Shown piece by piece: positions 42,356 through 53,763 of a stretch of DNA of 64,000 bases. A program made the translations under genes and the position numbers. Under the pieces are notes generated by a model. It searched no databases and was not told the DNA's origin. It saw only the letters and a program-made list of their open reading frames with translations. Where the stretch lies: assembly GCA_033239125.1 (NCBI GenBank), contig BSWB01000004.1:122521235-122585234 (forward strand). Direction: 5' to 3'. The DNA is from Fagopyrum homotropicum (taxonomy: Eukaryota > Streptophyta > Magnoliopsida > Caryophyllales > Polygonaceae). The stretch's first letter is position 1; each line of letters starts with the position of its first letter.

Positions 42356-44092
42356 TGTTCGCTCCAAATGGTATGTGCAAGCTTTAAATTTATAACCCAA
42401 GATGTATGCCTAAAACAAGGATGCGAACCCGCAGTGTACGGGTCAATCGTAGTAAAAAGCAAGAATTCCGGGGTGTCGATCTCAGGGACTTAGGTGAAAC
42501 AAAGCAAGTATAGGTTGTCAATGTAATTAGTAACCACAAAAGCGATTAAAGCAATCAAAGATGATAAAAAGTCAATTAAAGGAATATGCAATTCTAGGGA
42601 TTAAAGCATCTAGTTGTGGTTCCAACTCAAGATCTAAAGATAAGCGGACAACGCTGAGATTATGCAAAGGGAAGGTGTTACTAAAGTGGAATAGATCACC
42701 GGGTAAGTCTCACTACTCACTAATCCCAAACCGTAACTCCTATTACCGGGTAAGTCTCAATGAATTAAGGAAAAGAACTATAACCTCAAACCAACACACC
42801 ACCTAAGGGAATAGAATCAACCTTTGCCAGGTAAGTCTCAGGCTAACTCACAAAGATGGAATGAAAGCACACTCAAACCCCAATAAAGGATAAACCTTTA
42901 TTACCTACACTTATGATCTTGGGTAAACAAACAAAGGAATTACCGGGTAAGTCTCATCCTAGGCTTGTATTGAATCAGGAAAGGTGTAATAAGAATAGGA
43001 TTTGGCAAAATCTAACACTTAACTCTCAGTTTCGGATCAGGAAGGTCATCTCGGTCAGACGAATTCCACCCCGGCCGAGATGTTCATTGACTGAACGAGA
43101 TACTCTAAGGTTAAGAATAAAGACTCGAGCTTTCAGGGTCCTATTGGGATTAAGATTTTTCTATCATTGTTTATCCCACAACCTTCAGCCAATCACCTTA
43201 GAATCACACAAAGAAATTAGCCACTCATCATCATGAAAGCAATAATCAAATATATGGGAAGAAAGTGAATAATTGAACACAAAAACCTTAAGAAAAAGGC
43301 TTCAATAACTGAATCAATTATCAAACAAACAAGCGTTCCTTGGATCACAATCCAATAAGACAATCAACAAGAAGGGAATCTAAGAAAACCTTACAAAACC
43401 CTTCACAAAAGCTATAAAAGCTATCAACTTCCTTCCTTCAACCTTCAAAAAATCCTTCCTAACTGCTGGATGCTCTCAGCCTATATATGCATGGTTGAAT
43501 TTGTGGAAAATCCCACCCTTTATATAGGAAAACTATCTTCCAAAGATAAAATATCTTGAAAAGATATTATCCTAATAAAATATATCTATCTCTCATAAAT
43601 AAATCCCTAAAATATATGATCTTCCTTCTAGAAATCCAGCCTAAAAATATAAGATATCTCCTTCCAAAAATAAAAGATCTCAGCCAAGAATAAAATATAT
43701 CTCGCCGCGTCCAAGGTGCTCGCCTCGGTCGGGACGCTCCTCTGGATCACCTCGGTCGAGATGGTACTGCAGCTGACCGAGGTGGCTCTAAACTGAATGT
43801 GAAATCTCTCAAATCTGGTCCAAAGTAAATCTCTAATCCAATTCCATGCTTCCTGGATTCTTCCTTAAGCTCCTGAATGTAGCTCCTATGACTCCTTCAC
43901 TCCTTTAGCTCTATTTTAGTCCAAAACGTGCCGTTTTACCTGCGATTACAATGAAACTTGGTGTAGACCTCGATTCCCGCAAAGGTAGATGAAACAACGA
44001 TATAATCACATAATATACATCCAAACATGCAGATTATTGAAGATAAAATGCCTAAACAAGTTCCAAAATATAGACTATAATTCATGCTATCA
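42356..44092 (-). repeat. E 3' LTR (1737 bp)
   Basis: Plus-strand termini TGTTCGCTCC...GCTATCA. It contains GTACACTGCGGGTTCGC on the minus strand (42423-42439), GAGACTTACCCGGT-type repeats near 42700-42960, a half/palindrome/half array (43052-43097) and a second cluster near 43725-43795. Confidence 0.88.
43518..43526 (-). promoter_or_regulatory. E LTR TATA box
   Basis: The minus strand reads TATATAAAG, better preserved than the equivalent place in A. As it sits in a 3' LTR it would drive transcription outward into flanking DNA. Confidence 0.4.
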
Positions 44093-45529
44093 AAATACCC
44101 CATACTTGTCCCTTGCTTGTCCCCAAGCAAGTTCCAAATGTTAAGTACAAGATAGAATGGATTATAAGTCATAAAGATCAATGAAAATTATTTCAAAACA
44201 TTTTTGGTGGTGTGCTCCATTCATAGATCACTCTAAGAGAATGCTTCATGGAATTTAAAATCAAAATATGATCAAAATATTTTATAAATATAAGAAAGTT
44301 GTTCATCTTTGCATAAAATCATAGAATGCATAATAAATCATAATCGTCAAAATTAATCATGTATAATCCAGTTTAAACCACCAAGTCAATCAACAAGCTC
44401 GAGGTCTCAAGGGCTTTCCAAATGAAAGGTTAAGAAACGTGTGAGGGTGGGATGTATATAGGGAATGTGGTGCTAGAATCCGGGAAAAGGATCTTCACTT
44501 CACTTGTTTTGAACTTCAACATCTTCCACCAATAAGCTTTACTTATTTTACTTTTTTACTTTACTTTTTGGGATGCATGGACAAAGGTGCACAATAACCA
44601 AAGCCTAGGAGATCAACAATCATCAATTTTTCGAGATGCCTCAAACCCTTGATGCACATACCATGACCCGTTAGGAATATCGCTCAATCCGACTTTGACA
44701 AGACACAAACACCCGGCTATGTGAATGGTGCCGAGTTACTCATCATCATGATTGACTTCCCCAAACCTTTTTGTTTCTTTCTAAACTTCCAGCCAATCTC
44801 ATCTTTTCTTTCACTTGCTTTTCACTTTTGCTTGCTTCCAAATTCCCGGATAGGTAAAGGGAGGCAAATATGTATATGAGGGGCTAAAGCATGATCAAGA
44901 AGAAGAAGAGAGGAGAATGAATTGCCTTAATCATCCCAGGAAGAAAGTGAGAGAATTCATCATGTGGTGTCAACCTTCAAATTCAACATAATTTTGATAA
45001 AAACAAAGTATTAAACATGCCACAAATTTGAAACAAAGCATTTAGCAACTTAAATATATCATAAAACCTTTCAAACATTTAAAGATTTCAAAACCAGTCA
45101 GCAAACAAAATCATCACTGAGGTCATATCCAGATAAGAAGCACAAAAATCGTTTTGAAAACTTTCTCAGTTAAACCACCTCGGTCGAGATGTTCTAAGTC
45201 AACCGAGGTACTGTACCTCGATTGGTCAGAGTCACATCGGTCGAGGTCAATAAAAAAAAATTTTCAAACCAGTTTCTGACGTTTTTCTCAATCAAATAAC
45301 ATGTATGCATGTATGTAATCTCGGATAACCACATAGAGCAAGATAAAACAATAAATATCCAAATAGAGTCATACAAGCATACACATAAAGTCCAATCATA
45401 CATCTGCATACCCCATACTTGGGACCTCCCAATGGGTCAAATAAGTCTAAGGAAACAGAGTACTCACCGGACAATGCTGAGCTGCATAATAAATAAATAA
45501 AGAAAATCCAGCAAGCTCTCAAGCTCTAA
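44093..45529 (-). other. E 3' non-coding region
   Basis: It has CCCCATACTT at 44098-44107 (polypurine tract next to the LTR) and again at 45411-45420. The conserved block lies at about 44570-44760. Palindrome half-sites cluster at about 45175-45250. No protein gene is recognised. Confidence 0.7.
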
Positions 45530-46900
45530 TCCCGATCCGGTGGTGGTGATGGTGGCACGTACGGGTACTGAGATGGGTCAAACGGGTACCTATGATATGC
45601 TGAAACTGAATCTCAGCCATCCTGTGCTGGTAGTCCTATCTCTCTTGCATCTCTCTAATGTATAGGGATAAGGCGGCGTAGGAATCTATCATCTGATTCG
45701 TCAGATCATCGATCCGGCGGTGAGCGACTGGATCCCTCTGCTTGCGTACTCTACGCTTGGATGGACGTGCTGGTGCTGCAGTTGGCTCCTCCTCTGTCTC
45801 GTTGTCGTCTAGATCGATGACCGGCACACTAGTCCCAGCTGTATCTGTACCTGTATCCATGGCAGCACCGCCATCCTCATCCTCATCCTCCTGCTCCTCA
45901 GCCTCATCATCCTCATACTGTCCCTGAGCTCCTGCATCTCTGGCATCCTCCATAAGCGGAATCCATGCGGTCTGTCAGTATGCGGGTCATAAACAAAGAA
46001 CTGAGCTGACCACCTAATACCCTGAGGTGCAGTCTGCTCCCAGGGCATCGCCACATACGGCATAGTAAGTCCGCGAGGAACCAATATCATCCTAGTGATC
46101 ATCTCCTGCAGCCCGAGCGGCTTGGCAGCCGCCACCATAGTACAAGCACTCAAGTCCAAGTCCATGTAACTCGCAATGTGAGTCACTATCCCTCCGCAGC
46201 ATATTTCTCCCTTCGCCTTTGCCTTAATCCTGTGCAAATCCTCCGCCAGCATAACTCCAAAATCCAGAACTCCTCCGGTCACCATATAGTAAAGACTCAG
46301 CAGCTCACCCTGTCTAATCTTCTGGGGCGTCTCAGTACGCGCTAGAAGAGTCTCGCTAAAAATCCGGTGAGCAAGTCTAAAAGCTAGGTGGAAGATGATC
46401 CGCTCCCTAGAATCTCCAGGTCTCCACCTGTCAGCATGCTCAACTACATGAGCTATTTGTCCCCAAAACTCTCGAGCTATAGCTCGAGAAGGAAAGTCAG
46501 CAACTCTGGGGGTCGGGAAGCCAAAAATGTCCCTCTAGTGGTCCATAGGAACTAAATAGTTCTGGTTCATCAACCGGTACTTGATGGCACGCTCAGTAGG
46601 CAAGTAAGTGACGGACCTAACAAACTTCAAGGTAGGCTCAAGGTAGGCTGGAGCTCTAATCTCAATAAACTGCTCCATCCCTACCATAGAAATCATCCGC
46701 CTCAGATCATCATCCACGTGGAGGCAGTCGAATGCAGAAATGTCTAGAAACCATGGTGCAACCACTGGACGTACCGCTATGCCGTCATAATCTACCTGGT
46801 GACGCTCATTGATCACCGGTATGGAGCGGCGTGAAGAAGAAGAAGAAGGAGGAGAAGGAAGGGATCTGTCTCTCAAAACCAGTTGCCTGTCAGAACTCAT
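45530..46900 (-). pseudogene. E env-position gene (Athila ORF-1-like), broken
   Basis: It starts with MSSDRQLVLRDRS at 46900 and follows the A protein closely (VDYDGIAVRPVVAPWFLD, AYLEPTLKF, KYRLMNQN). A TAG at 46535-46537 lies at exactly the same codon as in A. Beyond it the frame continues (RDIFGF) through FHLAFRLAHRIFSETL, ETPQKIRQGELLSLYY, CCGGIVTHIAS and PYVAMPWEQ. A two-base deletion near 45975 shifts the frame. The acidic tail (MDTGTDTAGTSVPVIDLDD) and RIDDLTNQMIDSYAAL are in another frame, followed by a stop at 45636. Confidence 0.8.
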
Positions 46901-47104
46901 TTTTTTTACTTTTTTTTATTGCCAGACCACCTCGGTCACTCTGAAAACTCTCAAGAACTCCTCGGCCGAGGCACAGGCCGACTGGACCGAGGCGAAGTGC
47001 TGCTCGATCGTAACTCTTAGAAATCCAGTTCTTTTCCCCCAATATCACTACCACTGGTTCCTATGGGGTACTTAATCCTTTTTCAGCACAATGCAGGGGA
47101 AACC
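46901..47104 (-). other. E leader upstream of env-position gene, cut by D
   Basis: Homologous to A 17345-17535. It carries CCTCGGCCGAGG near 46957-46968 and other half-sites. A poly-A/T run lies just upstream of the ATG. Confidence 0.65.
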
Positions 47105-47540
47105 TGATAACACGATTCATGACTTAAGATTAGGCACTCATTTAGATAGATTTTCCACTCATTCATGCATGGTCTAGCATTAGTTCACGACGTTTGCACT
47201 CAAATCATGTATTTTGTCGAGATAGACGTCTACGCGGACTTTTGCTTGCTTTATAGGTATTTTGAGAGATTTAGGAGCTTAATCGATGCATTCGAGGGTC
47301 ACTCCTCGAGATGACACACTTTCGGACTCATTGGAATGCAAGCTAAGGGCTAAGGAGGACTCATGGAACCTTGTCAACACAAGCCATGCACCAAATCGAA
47401 GCTTAATGATCCAAGGCAAAGCTGAAGCACCAAACCACGGTTCACTAGCACTTCCACGGCCATGGAACCAACCGTGGTTTTAGCTAGACGGTTGTGATAA
47501 CTGTGCCACGATCTCTTGGCCGACTATAGCAAGGTTGTAG

Positions 47541-47548
47541 TATAAAAG
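47541..47548 (+). promoter_or_regulatory. D LTR TATA box
   Basis: TATAAAAG, directed toward gag and about 435 bp from the LTR start. Likely core promoter. Confidence 0.5.
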
Positions 47549-48031
47549 TGGTCCTGCAAGGCTGAGAGAAGCATCTTCCATCCACCATCCAAATCCACAT
47601 TCTCTCCCACACTCTCAACAAGAAGATTCTCTTAAGAGGAGATCTACCATTGGAGGAGGAGGGCTCCATTAGAGAAGAGGAGAAGAACACACCATAGCTA
47701 GACTTGATAAGTTTTGTAGTGAGGATTTCCGGAATCGATTTCTAGAGTTGTAAGGATCGTTTGAACCTTCTTTTGGAAGGGTTGTGAGTCTTTCTAATCT
47801 TATTTTCAGCTTGGTTTGTTTCCTTCACTTGTTCATCTTTTTCTTTTCATTACCTTGCAAATGGAAGCCATGATTTTATGCTTGATGATTTCGATTGTTA
47901 TGATGCATGTTGTAGGCTAAATAGATGCGATTCTAGGGTAAGGAAAGGATGGCTATGGCTAAGACTATGATAGGATGAACTTAAATTTCCCTTGGATGAC
48001 TTGTTTGCTTGAACGAAGTCACTGCTATAGT

Positions 48032-48085
48032 CCACGGTTAGTTCTTGCCCTTCCACGACCGTGGAAGTGGTAGAACAACCCGTGG
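48032..48085 (+). repeat. Half-site/palindrome/half-site array in LTR D
   Basis: CGG at 48035-48037, central CCACGACCGTGG at 48053-48064, and CCG at 48080-48082. Both half-sites sit 21 bp from the central core. The flanking text (TTGTTCTA on the other strand) aligns with C, where the motif itself is different. Confidence 0.75.
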
Positions 48086-48927
48086 TTTCCCTGGTTCGAT
48101 GGATCTAAGTACTAGATTGTTAGAATGTTGAAATCCTAGTGTTTGTTGAGTTAAATCTATCCTAGGGTGACCTAGTGTTAGCAACTAAGTGTTAGAAGAG
48201 ACCTACCCGGTGATTCTTACTCTTAGATTTCAAGGATGACAAACTCTAGGTAGTGGTGAGCCTCATAAGCCGCCATTGGACTAAGTGTGCTAGGATGGTT
48301 GTTTAGGACTAACCCTTTCGAGACTTACCCGGTGAGGATAGGTTAGATCCCTAGGTGACAATCTGGTTTGTGTAGAATTCCATCCCTTAGGCTCTTTGAG
48401 ACTTACCCGGTGATGAGACCTTAGGAATGGACTAGTGGACCATGAGACCTACCCGGTGATTGATCCCAATCTAGAAACACTCACTCCCAACATATCATAG
48501 TTAATCCAAGGAATGATTAGATAGCTTGAGTCTTATGCCATAACCAGAATTTCCAACCCCTAGAATCCGCTTTTCTCTTTTTGATCTATATCTCGTATTT
48601 AGCTTGTTTGGTTGTGCTGATTTGTTAGCTTAGTTGATTATTATATTTCGCATGATTTGTGATCCTTGATTGATCACCTAAAAACCATCCAAAAACATTT
48701 AGATTTTCATTTCTTTATTTCCTTCTCTTTTCTTAGGCTTAGATCTTCACTAAACTTAATCACTAATCGAATCAATCTCACCTTAGTCTTTGTGTTCGAC
48801 CTCGGAATACTATCCCTACTACAAACGTCCCGTACACTGCGGGTTCGCTAGGAGTTAGGAGAAATATAACGAGTTATAAATTTAAAACCTATTGCGTATC
48901 ACACACATCCTGAGCGTAACAAGTTTT

Positions 48928-48945
48928 TGGCGCCGTTGCCGGGGA
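48928..48945 (+). promoter_or_regulatory. D primer-binding site, tRNA-Asp type
   Basis: TGGCGCCGTTGCCGGGGA, intact, just after the LTR. Confidence 0.92.
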
Positions 48946-49062
48946 CTAGGTCTAGATTGAGTCTATTTTGTGATTGTTTATAGTGTAGGTCTTTCTTGTT
49001 GCTTTTGATCTCTTTTTGGTTTGTGTCTTTGCTTTTCAGAACATCTCTTACTCTTTAGGTGT

Positions 49063-50230
49063 ATGCGAAGATCTCGTGGCAAGGATTTAGCTCCATTCGA
49101 TCCCGAACCGGAGAAAACCCTTAGATCTAGATCCAAGAGCATTAAAAAAGGGAAAAGAGATGGCCGGAAGAGACCTCCAAGCTGAGTTGGACGAGGCTTT
49201 AGAGCAAATTAGGATAAGAGATGAAGCTTTGGAGAATGAAAGGAGACTTGCCAATGAGAGGCAAGAGGCAACTAGGAGGGAGATTGAGGAGATTCGGCAA
49301 GCTCTTGTGCAAAGGGAGCTTAACCGTCAACAACCTTCTCCGCCTCCACCACAACCGCAGCCGGAGGCGGTTAACATTCGGGTTGTGCCCATTACTATGG
49401 AAGAGCCACAAACGTTAGGGCAACGCATGGATCCGGAACAAAGAGCACACCGTCCGGGTGTGAACTTAGGAGATCCCGCAGCCCATGATTACGAACTCCG
49501 CCCTCAAGTTCTACAAATGATCCGGCATAATCAATTTGGAGGGATGGAAGGAGAGTCTCCTCATCAACACTTGATGAATTATGAGATCTTAATGGAGACT
49601 CTTAGACCGCCTAGATTTGAGAACAACAACCATAAGCTTAGGGTTTTCTCCTTCTCTCTTAAGGACAAAGCCTTAGCTTGGTATCAATCTATTCCACAAG
49701 GGCGAGTTGGTACTTGGGAGGAGATGACAACCGAGTTTTTGACTAAGTTCTTCCCACCTTCCAAGACTACCGAATTAAGAGGGAAGATCAACGCCTTCGT
49801 GATGAAGGATAGAGAGAGCTTGTTCAAGTCTTGGGAGAGGTTCAAAGACCTTCTCCTAGATTGTCCACACCATGGTATACCTAAAATTGAGCTATTGGAG
49901 ATCTACTTCAAGGGACTTGATGAAGATAGACAATTCAAGCTCCAATCTCATTCCGGTGGGACTTTCATGGAAAAGCATGTGGATGAAGCTTGGGAGTTTG
50001 TAGAGAAACAAGCTCTAGTGATTGAGAAATACTCCCATAGGAAGAGTGAAGGGAGAAAGGCGGGAGCATATGAGGTGAGTGAAGTCACCATGAGCAATTT
50101 CAAGCTTGACGCCATCAACAACGAGCTAAAGTCTTTGAGGGAGTTGTGTGCTACAACTTTGAAGAACCAAGCAACTCCTCAAGTGAAAGTGCAAGCAAAC
50201 TTGTCTTCCAAGGAGGAAGATGTGAACTAA
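49063..50230 (+). pseudogene. D gag (Athila type), nearly intact
   Basis: The likely original start is ATG at 49063 (MRRSRGKDLAPFDPEPEKTL, as in H). A one-base shift in the A-rich tract near 49140-49155 separates it from the long frame that opens at 49160. That 356-codon frame has a coiled-coil-like N-terminus (about residues 5-60), a proline-rich spacer and the gag core (QFGGMEGESPHQHL; FSLKDKALAWYQSIP; TKFFPPSKTTELRGKI; SWERFKDLLLDCPHH; YSHRKSEG). It ends in TAA at 50228-50230, directly followed in the same frame by ATG of the next ORF. The protein would assemble the particle. Confidence 0.85.
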
Positions 50231-51928
50231 ATGGGAAGAGGAAATTACAACAACTATCAAGGCCCAAGGAACTTCAACAACAACCGGCAATTCAACAATT
50301 ACCGGCCAAACCACAACCATCCCGGGTTTTCCTATTCTAACCCGGATGGAGCCTTGAACCCTCCCGCTTCCACAAGCGCAACTCCACCACCAAAGGCTTC
50401 ACAAGAACCTCCACCCGGATTTACTCAACCTCCAAAGGATAGAACTGAGATGATGTTTGAGCAATTGCTTGGAAGGTTGAGTGGTCTTGAGAGCACGGTG
50501 ACTTCCATTTCTAAAGCTCAAAAGGTGTTGGAAGCACAAGTATTCCAAAAAGCGGGTGAAGCTCATAGAGATCCGGGAAAGCTTCCCGGAAGAACCAAAG
50601 ACAACCCAAGAGGCCAAGTGTTGGCCATTACAACGAGGAGTGAGTTGAGTATGAAGGATCCTTTGCCCAATGATAATGCTAAGGGAAAGCAAGTAGTGGT
50701 AGAGGAAGAGATATTGCAAGAAGATGGAGGCAAGAGCAAGGATGTTGAGCCAACCTATGTGGCACCGCCTCCATACAAACCACCACTACCGTTCCCTCAA
50801 TCACGAGCAAGAGCTCGCTTGGACAAGCACTTTGGTAAATTCCTTGAACTTATGTCTAAATTGCATATTAACATTCCGTTCATGGATGCTATCTTAGGAA
50901 TGCCGGCATATGGCAAGTTCTTGAAGGAGATACTCTCCAACAAAAGGAAGTTGGAGGAGTATGGGGAAATAAGAATGACAAAGAGGTCCTCGGAATTGAT
51001 CCAAACAATGAAGGAGGAGATGCCTCCTAAGCTAAGAGATCCGGGTTCCTTTTGTGTCCCGATTGGAGTGGGAGAAGTGAAATATGAAGCCCTTTGTGAT
51101 CTTGGAGCGAGTGTAAGCATCATACCGCTTGCACTTTGCAACAAGGTTGGGCTAGGAGAGCCTAAACCGGTCAAGATGACCCTCTATATGGCGGACCGCT
51201 CAATCACTCACCCGGTTAGGATCTTAGAAGACATTCCGGTGCAACTAGGGAAGTTCTATGTGCCGATTGATTTTGTTGTCTTGGACATTCCGGCGGACTA
51301 TCCGGTTCCCATCATCTTGGGAAGACCCTTCCTAGCCACTTCCAGATGCCTAGTGGATTGCAAGAATGGGATTCTCTCCTTCAACATTGGAGAAGAGAAC
51401 ATCAAGTTCAAGTTGTCCACAACGATGAAAGGGCCAACCCTTGATGAAGATGTATTTAACATTGTCGAGCAAGAGGAGTCTAGAGAAGTTGTGAGCTCGA
51501 TCTTGATCAAGGACCCCTTGGAGAAGGTTCTTACCTTAAGTTTGATGGAGGAAGGTGTTGAGGAGGCTTGCAATGAAGAAATCAAGGCCTTGGAAGCACC
51601 AGAAAAGGAGACAAGAGCTGAATTTGAGGTTCACAAAGGCATGCTGAATACCTGTAGGAACCACGGTCGTGGAGTGTGTTCCACGGCCGTAGAACTCTCT
51701 GGAAAGCTCCAACGAGCAAGCTTGGTAACTTCCACAGCCGTGGATGTGCCAAGACCCGTGGATCCAACCGTAGTTTCCCCAGAAGCAGCTCTTGATGATG
51801 ATCAAGCTTCAAGGAGCCTTGGGGAGTCTTCATTGCTTTGGATTCATCTCAACCAACGTTGTTTGGATCGTCTCCACTCGATAAAGGTCCTCCTAAACTT
51901 GAACTTAAACCCCTCCCCTCTCATTTGA
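50231..51928 (+). pseudogene. D protease region and PR-RT linker
   Basis: A 565-codon frame in phase with gag. Its asparagine-rich start (GRGNYNNYQG) is usual for the end of Athila gag, and I see no CCHC knuckle. A proline-rich part follows (PPPYKPPLPFPQ). The aspartic protease has DLGASVSIIPLAL near residue 290 and the C-terminal motif PIILGRPFLAT. The linker (about residues 470-520) is encoded by DNA packed with ACGG/CCGT palindromes. A frameshift near 51830 moves the conserved PPKLELKPLPSHL into another frame, so the annotated end is not native. The true product continued into RT, now cut off by C. Confidence 0.8.
51660..51770 (+). repeat. Palindromic motif cluster inside D coding sequence
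   Basis: CCACGGTCGTGG at 51660-51671, CCACGGCCGT near 51691, CCACAGCCGTGG near 51732-51743 and CCCGTGG near 51754 lie within about 110 bp of protein-coding DNA in the PR-RT linker. They encode texts such as NHGRG and STAV. Confidence 0.7.
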
Positions 51929-51939
51929 AGTATGCTTTT

Positions 51940-53763
51940 TGTCACGCTAGGATCGTGAGATGTGCACGCAATAAGTCTTAAATTTATACTCGTTATATTT
52001 ATCCTAACTTCTAGCGAACCCGCAGTGTACGGGACGTTTGTAGAAAGGTAAGTATTCCGAGGTCGAACTCAAAGACTAAGGTGAAATCGAGTCAAGCAAT
52101 GATCAAAGATAGTGTAAATCTAGGCTAAGACAAGATGAGGAACAAAGAAAATGGAAAACGCAATGATTTTGTTGGTTTTTATGGTGATCAAGCAAAGATC
52201 ACAAGTCAAGCAAGGAAATAAAACAACTAACAAATTTAGCTAGCAAACGAGTAAGTAACACGAAGCACAAGTATATGATCAAGAGAGAAAAGTAGATTTT
52301 AGAGGTCAAGATTTCCGGTTATGGCATAGGATTCAAGGTTCTAAGGATTCTAAGGACTAGCTGCGGTGTTGGGGATAGAATGTTCTCTAATGGAAGCGAT
52401 TACCGGGTAAGTCTCTCACTTCACTAATCCCGCATCAAACTCCTATTACCGGGTAGGTCTCAAGGGGTTAGAGTAAGGAATTCCGCACAAACTAGATGCT
52501 ACTTAAGGGTAACCCTCTCCTTACCGGGTAAGTCTCGGAATAGGGCAATCTCAAGCAATAATCCTAGCACACTCGATCCAATAGCGGCTTATGAGGCTCA
52601 CTACTACCTAGCATTCATCATCTTAGGTATGTAAGATCGGAAATCATCGGGTAGATCTCTTCCCCCACTTAGATTGGTAGCATTAGGTGATCCTAAACTA
52701 AATTAGGCTTAATAAACACTAGGATTTAAACAACCAAACACCCTAGCATGCAGATTTATCATTTAGAGATCAACAGAAGAATAAATCGGGTTGTTCTACA
52801 GATAAATCGGCCGATTTATCTGATGAACAGGTCGATTTTTCCTTCTGTTGTGAGTTTCGTGCATATAAATCATCCTAAACTGACATATAAGCCCATCCTA
52901 TCATCACCCTAGCCATAACCATCAATCCATCACTCTAAAATCACAAGAAACTAGCCAATAATATGCATATCAAGATCCGAAATCATCAAACAAGCATACA
53001 TGGTGTTCATAGATGAGTAATGAAAGATGAGTAAGCAAAATCAATAAATCTCAGCCAAATCCGAGTTGTAGCAAGACTTAGAAACTCTAAAATGAAGATT
53101 CAAAACGTTCTTAACAATCCTTGCAATTAGTTCTTCAATCCAAAACTACAAAATCACTCAAAATCCCTCTAAACTCTTAGAATGGTGTTCTTCTTCTTCC
53201 TTCAATCCTTGAGAGCTTTCCTTCTTCTCCAATCTTCCTACCAAATTGATGAGCTGTGAATGAGAGTGTGGGAGAGGAGAGATGCCCAGCAACCACCTGA
53301 GGGACCACTTATATTCTCCACCAAGAGCAAGGACGGACAAGAGATCGTGGGACACGTGGCTTAAGCTGTCAAAGCCTCAAAAATCGACCCAGTGGACAAA
53401 AATCGGCCGATTTAACTGCTACTTGGTCCGATTTTCTTCAGCAGAAACGTGCTATGATTGTCTAGCCATGAGTTGCTCCATTGCTTGCACCATTAGTGAT
53501 CTTTGTGTCCTTTGTTGCTCCAATTATGCTCCTCAAAGGCTTTGGATGTGTACCATCATGAGGCTTGGCCCTCAAATGTATCGATTAATGTACGATAGAT
53601 CCCCGAATTACCTACAAAACCGATAAAAGGTAGTGTAGACGTCTTTTCTAGAAATGTGCATGAATTGAGCGAAGACGTCATGAACCAATGCTAAAACGTG
53701 CATGAATGAGTGAGAAATCTATCTAAATGATTACCTAATCCTAAGTCATAAATCTTGTTATCA
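51940..53763 (-). repeat. C 3' LTR (1824 bp)
   Basis: Plus-strand termini TGTCACGCTAG...GTTATCA. The minus strand aligns with the D LTR from its first bases (TGATAACAAGATTTATGAC). It has GAGACTTACCCGGT-type repeats near 52400-52660, the conserved block on the minus strand at 52014-52030, and motif arrays at 52783-52840 and 53385-53430. Confidence 0.88.
52783..52840 (-). repeat. Half-site/palindrome/half-site array in LTR C
   Basis: CGG at 52787-52789. The central perfect 20-bp palindrome GATAAATCGGCCGATTTATC is at 52801-52820. The right half TCGATTT is at 52832-52838. Both half-sites are 21 bp from the central core. It sits where D, I, H, B and E carry differently flanked CGG/CCG palindromes. 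Confidence 0.8.

Larger units (their letters stand above)
42356..47104 (-). mobile_element. E: Athila-type element of the A family, 3' part
   Basis: Minus-strand element. Its 3' LTR (42356-44092), non-coding 3' region and env-position gene are in view. Element D interrupts it at 47105, with AAACC at 47100-47104 the candidate duplication. The part holding pol and the 5' LTR would lie beyond D, C and B, outside the window. LTR and env-position gene are close to those of A, and the sequence just left of D aligns with A near 17345-17420. ATTTG at 42351-42355 is the candidate outer duplication. Confidence 0.85.
47105..48921 (+). repeat. D 5' LTR (1817 bp)
   Basis: Termini TGATAACACG...GAGCGTAACA. 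It has a cluster of ACGG/CCGT sites at 47405-47485, the half/palindrome/half array at 48032-48085, and GAGAC(T/C)TACCCGGTGA repeats near 48205, 48325, 48400 and 48445. The conserved block GTACACTGCGGGTTCGC is at 48832-48848. Confidence 0.9.
47105..51939 (+). mobile_element. D: Athila-type element, 5' half
   Basis: Plus-strand element with 5' LTR (47105-48921), primer site, gag and protease. It breaks in the PR-RT linker at 51939, where C is inserted (CTTTT at 51935-51939 is the candidate duplication). RT onward lies beyond C and B, outside the window. The LTR is of the same type as C and I. Confidence 0.88.
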
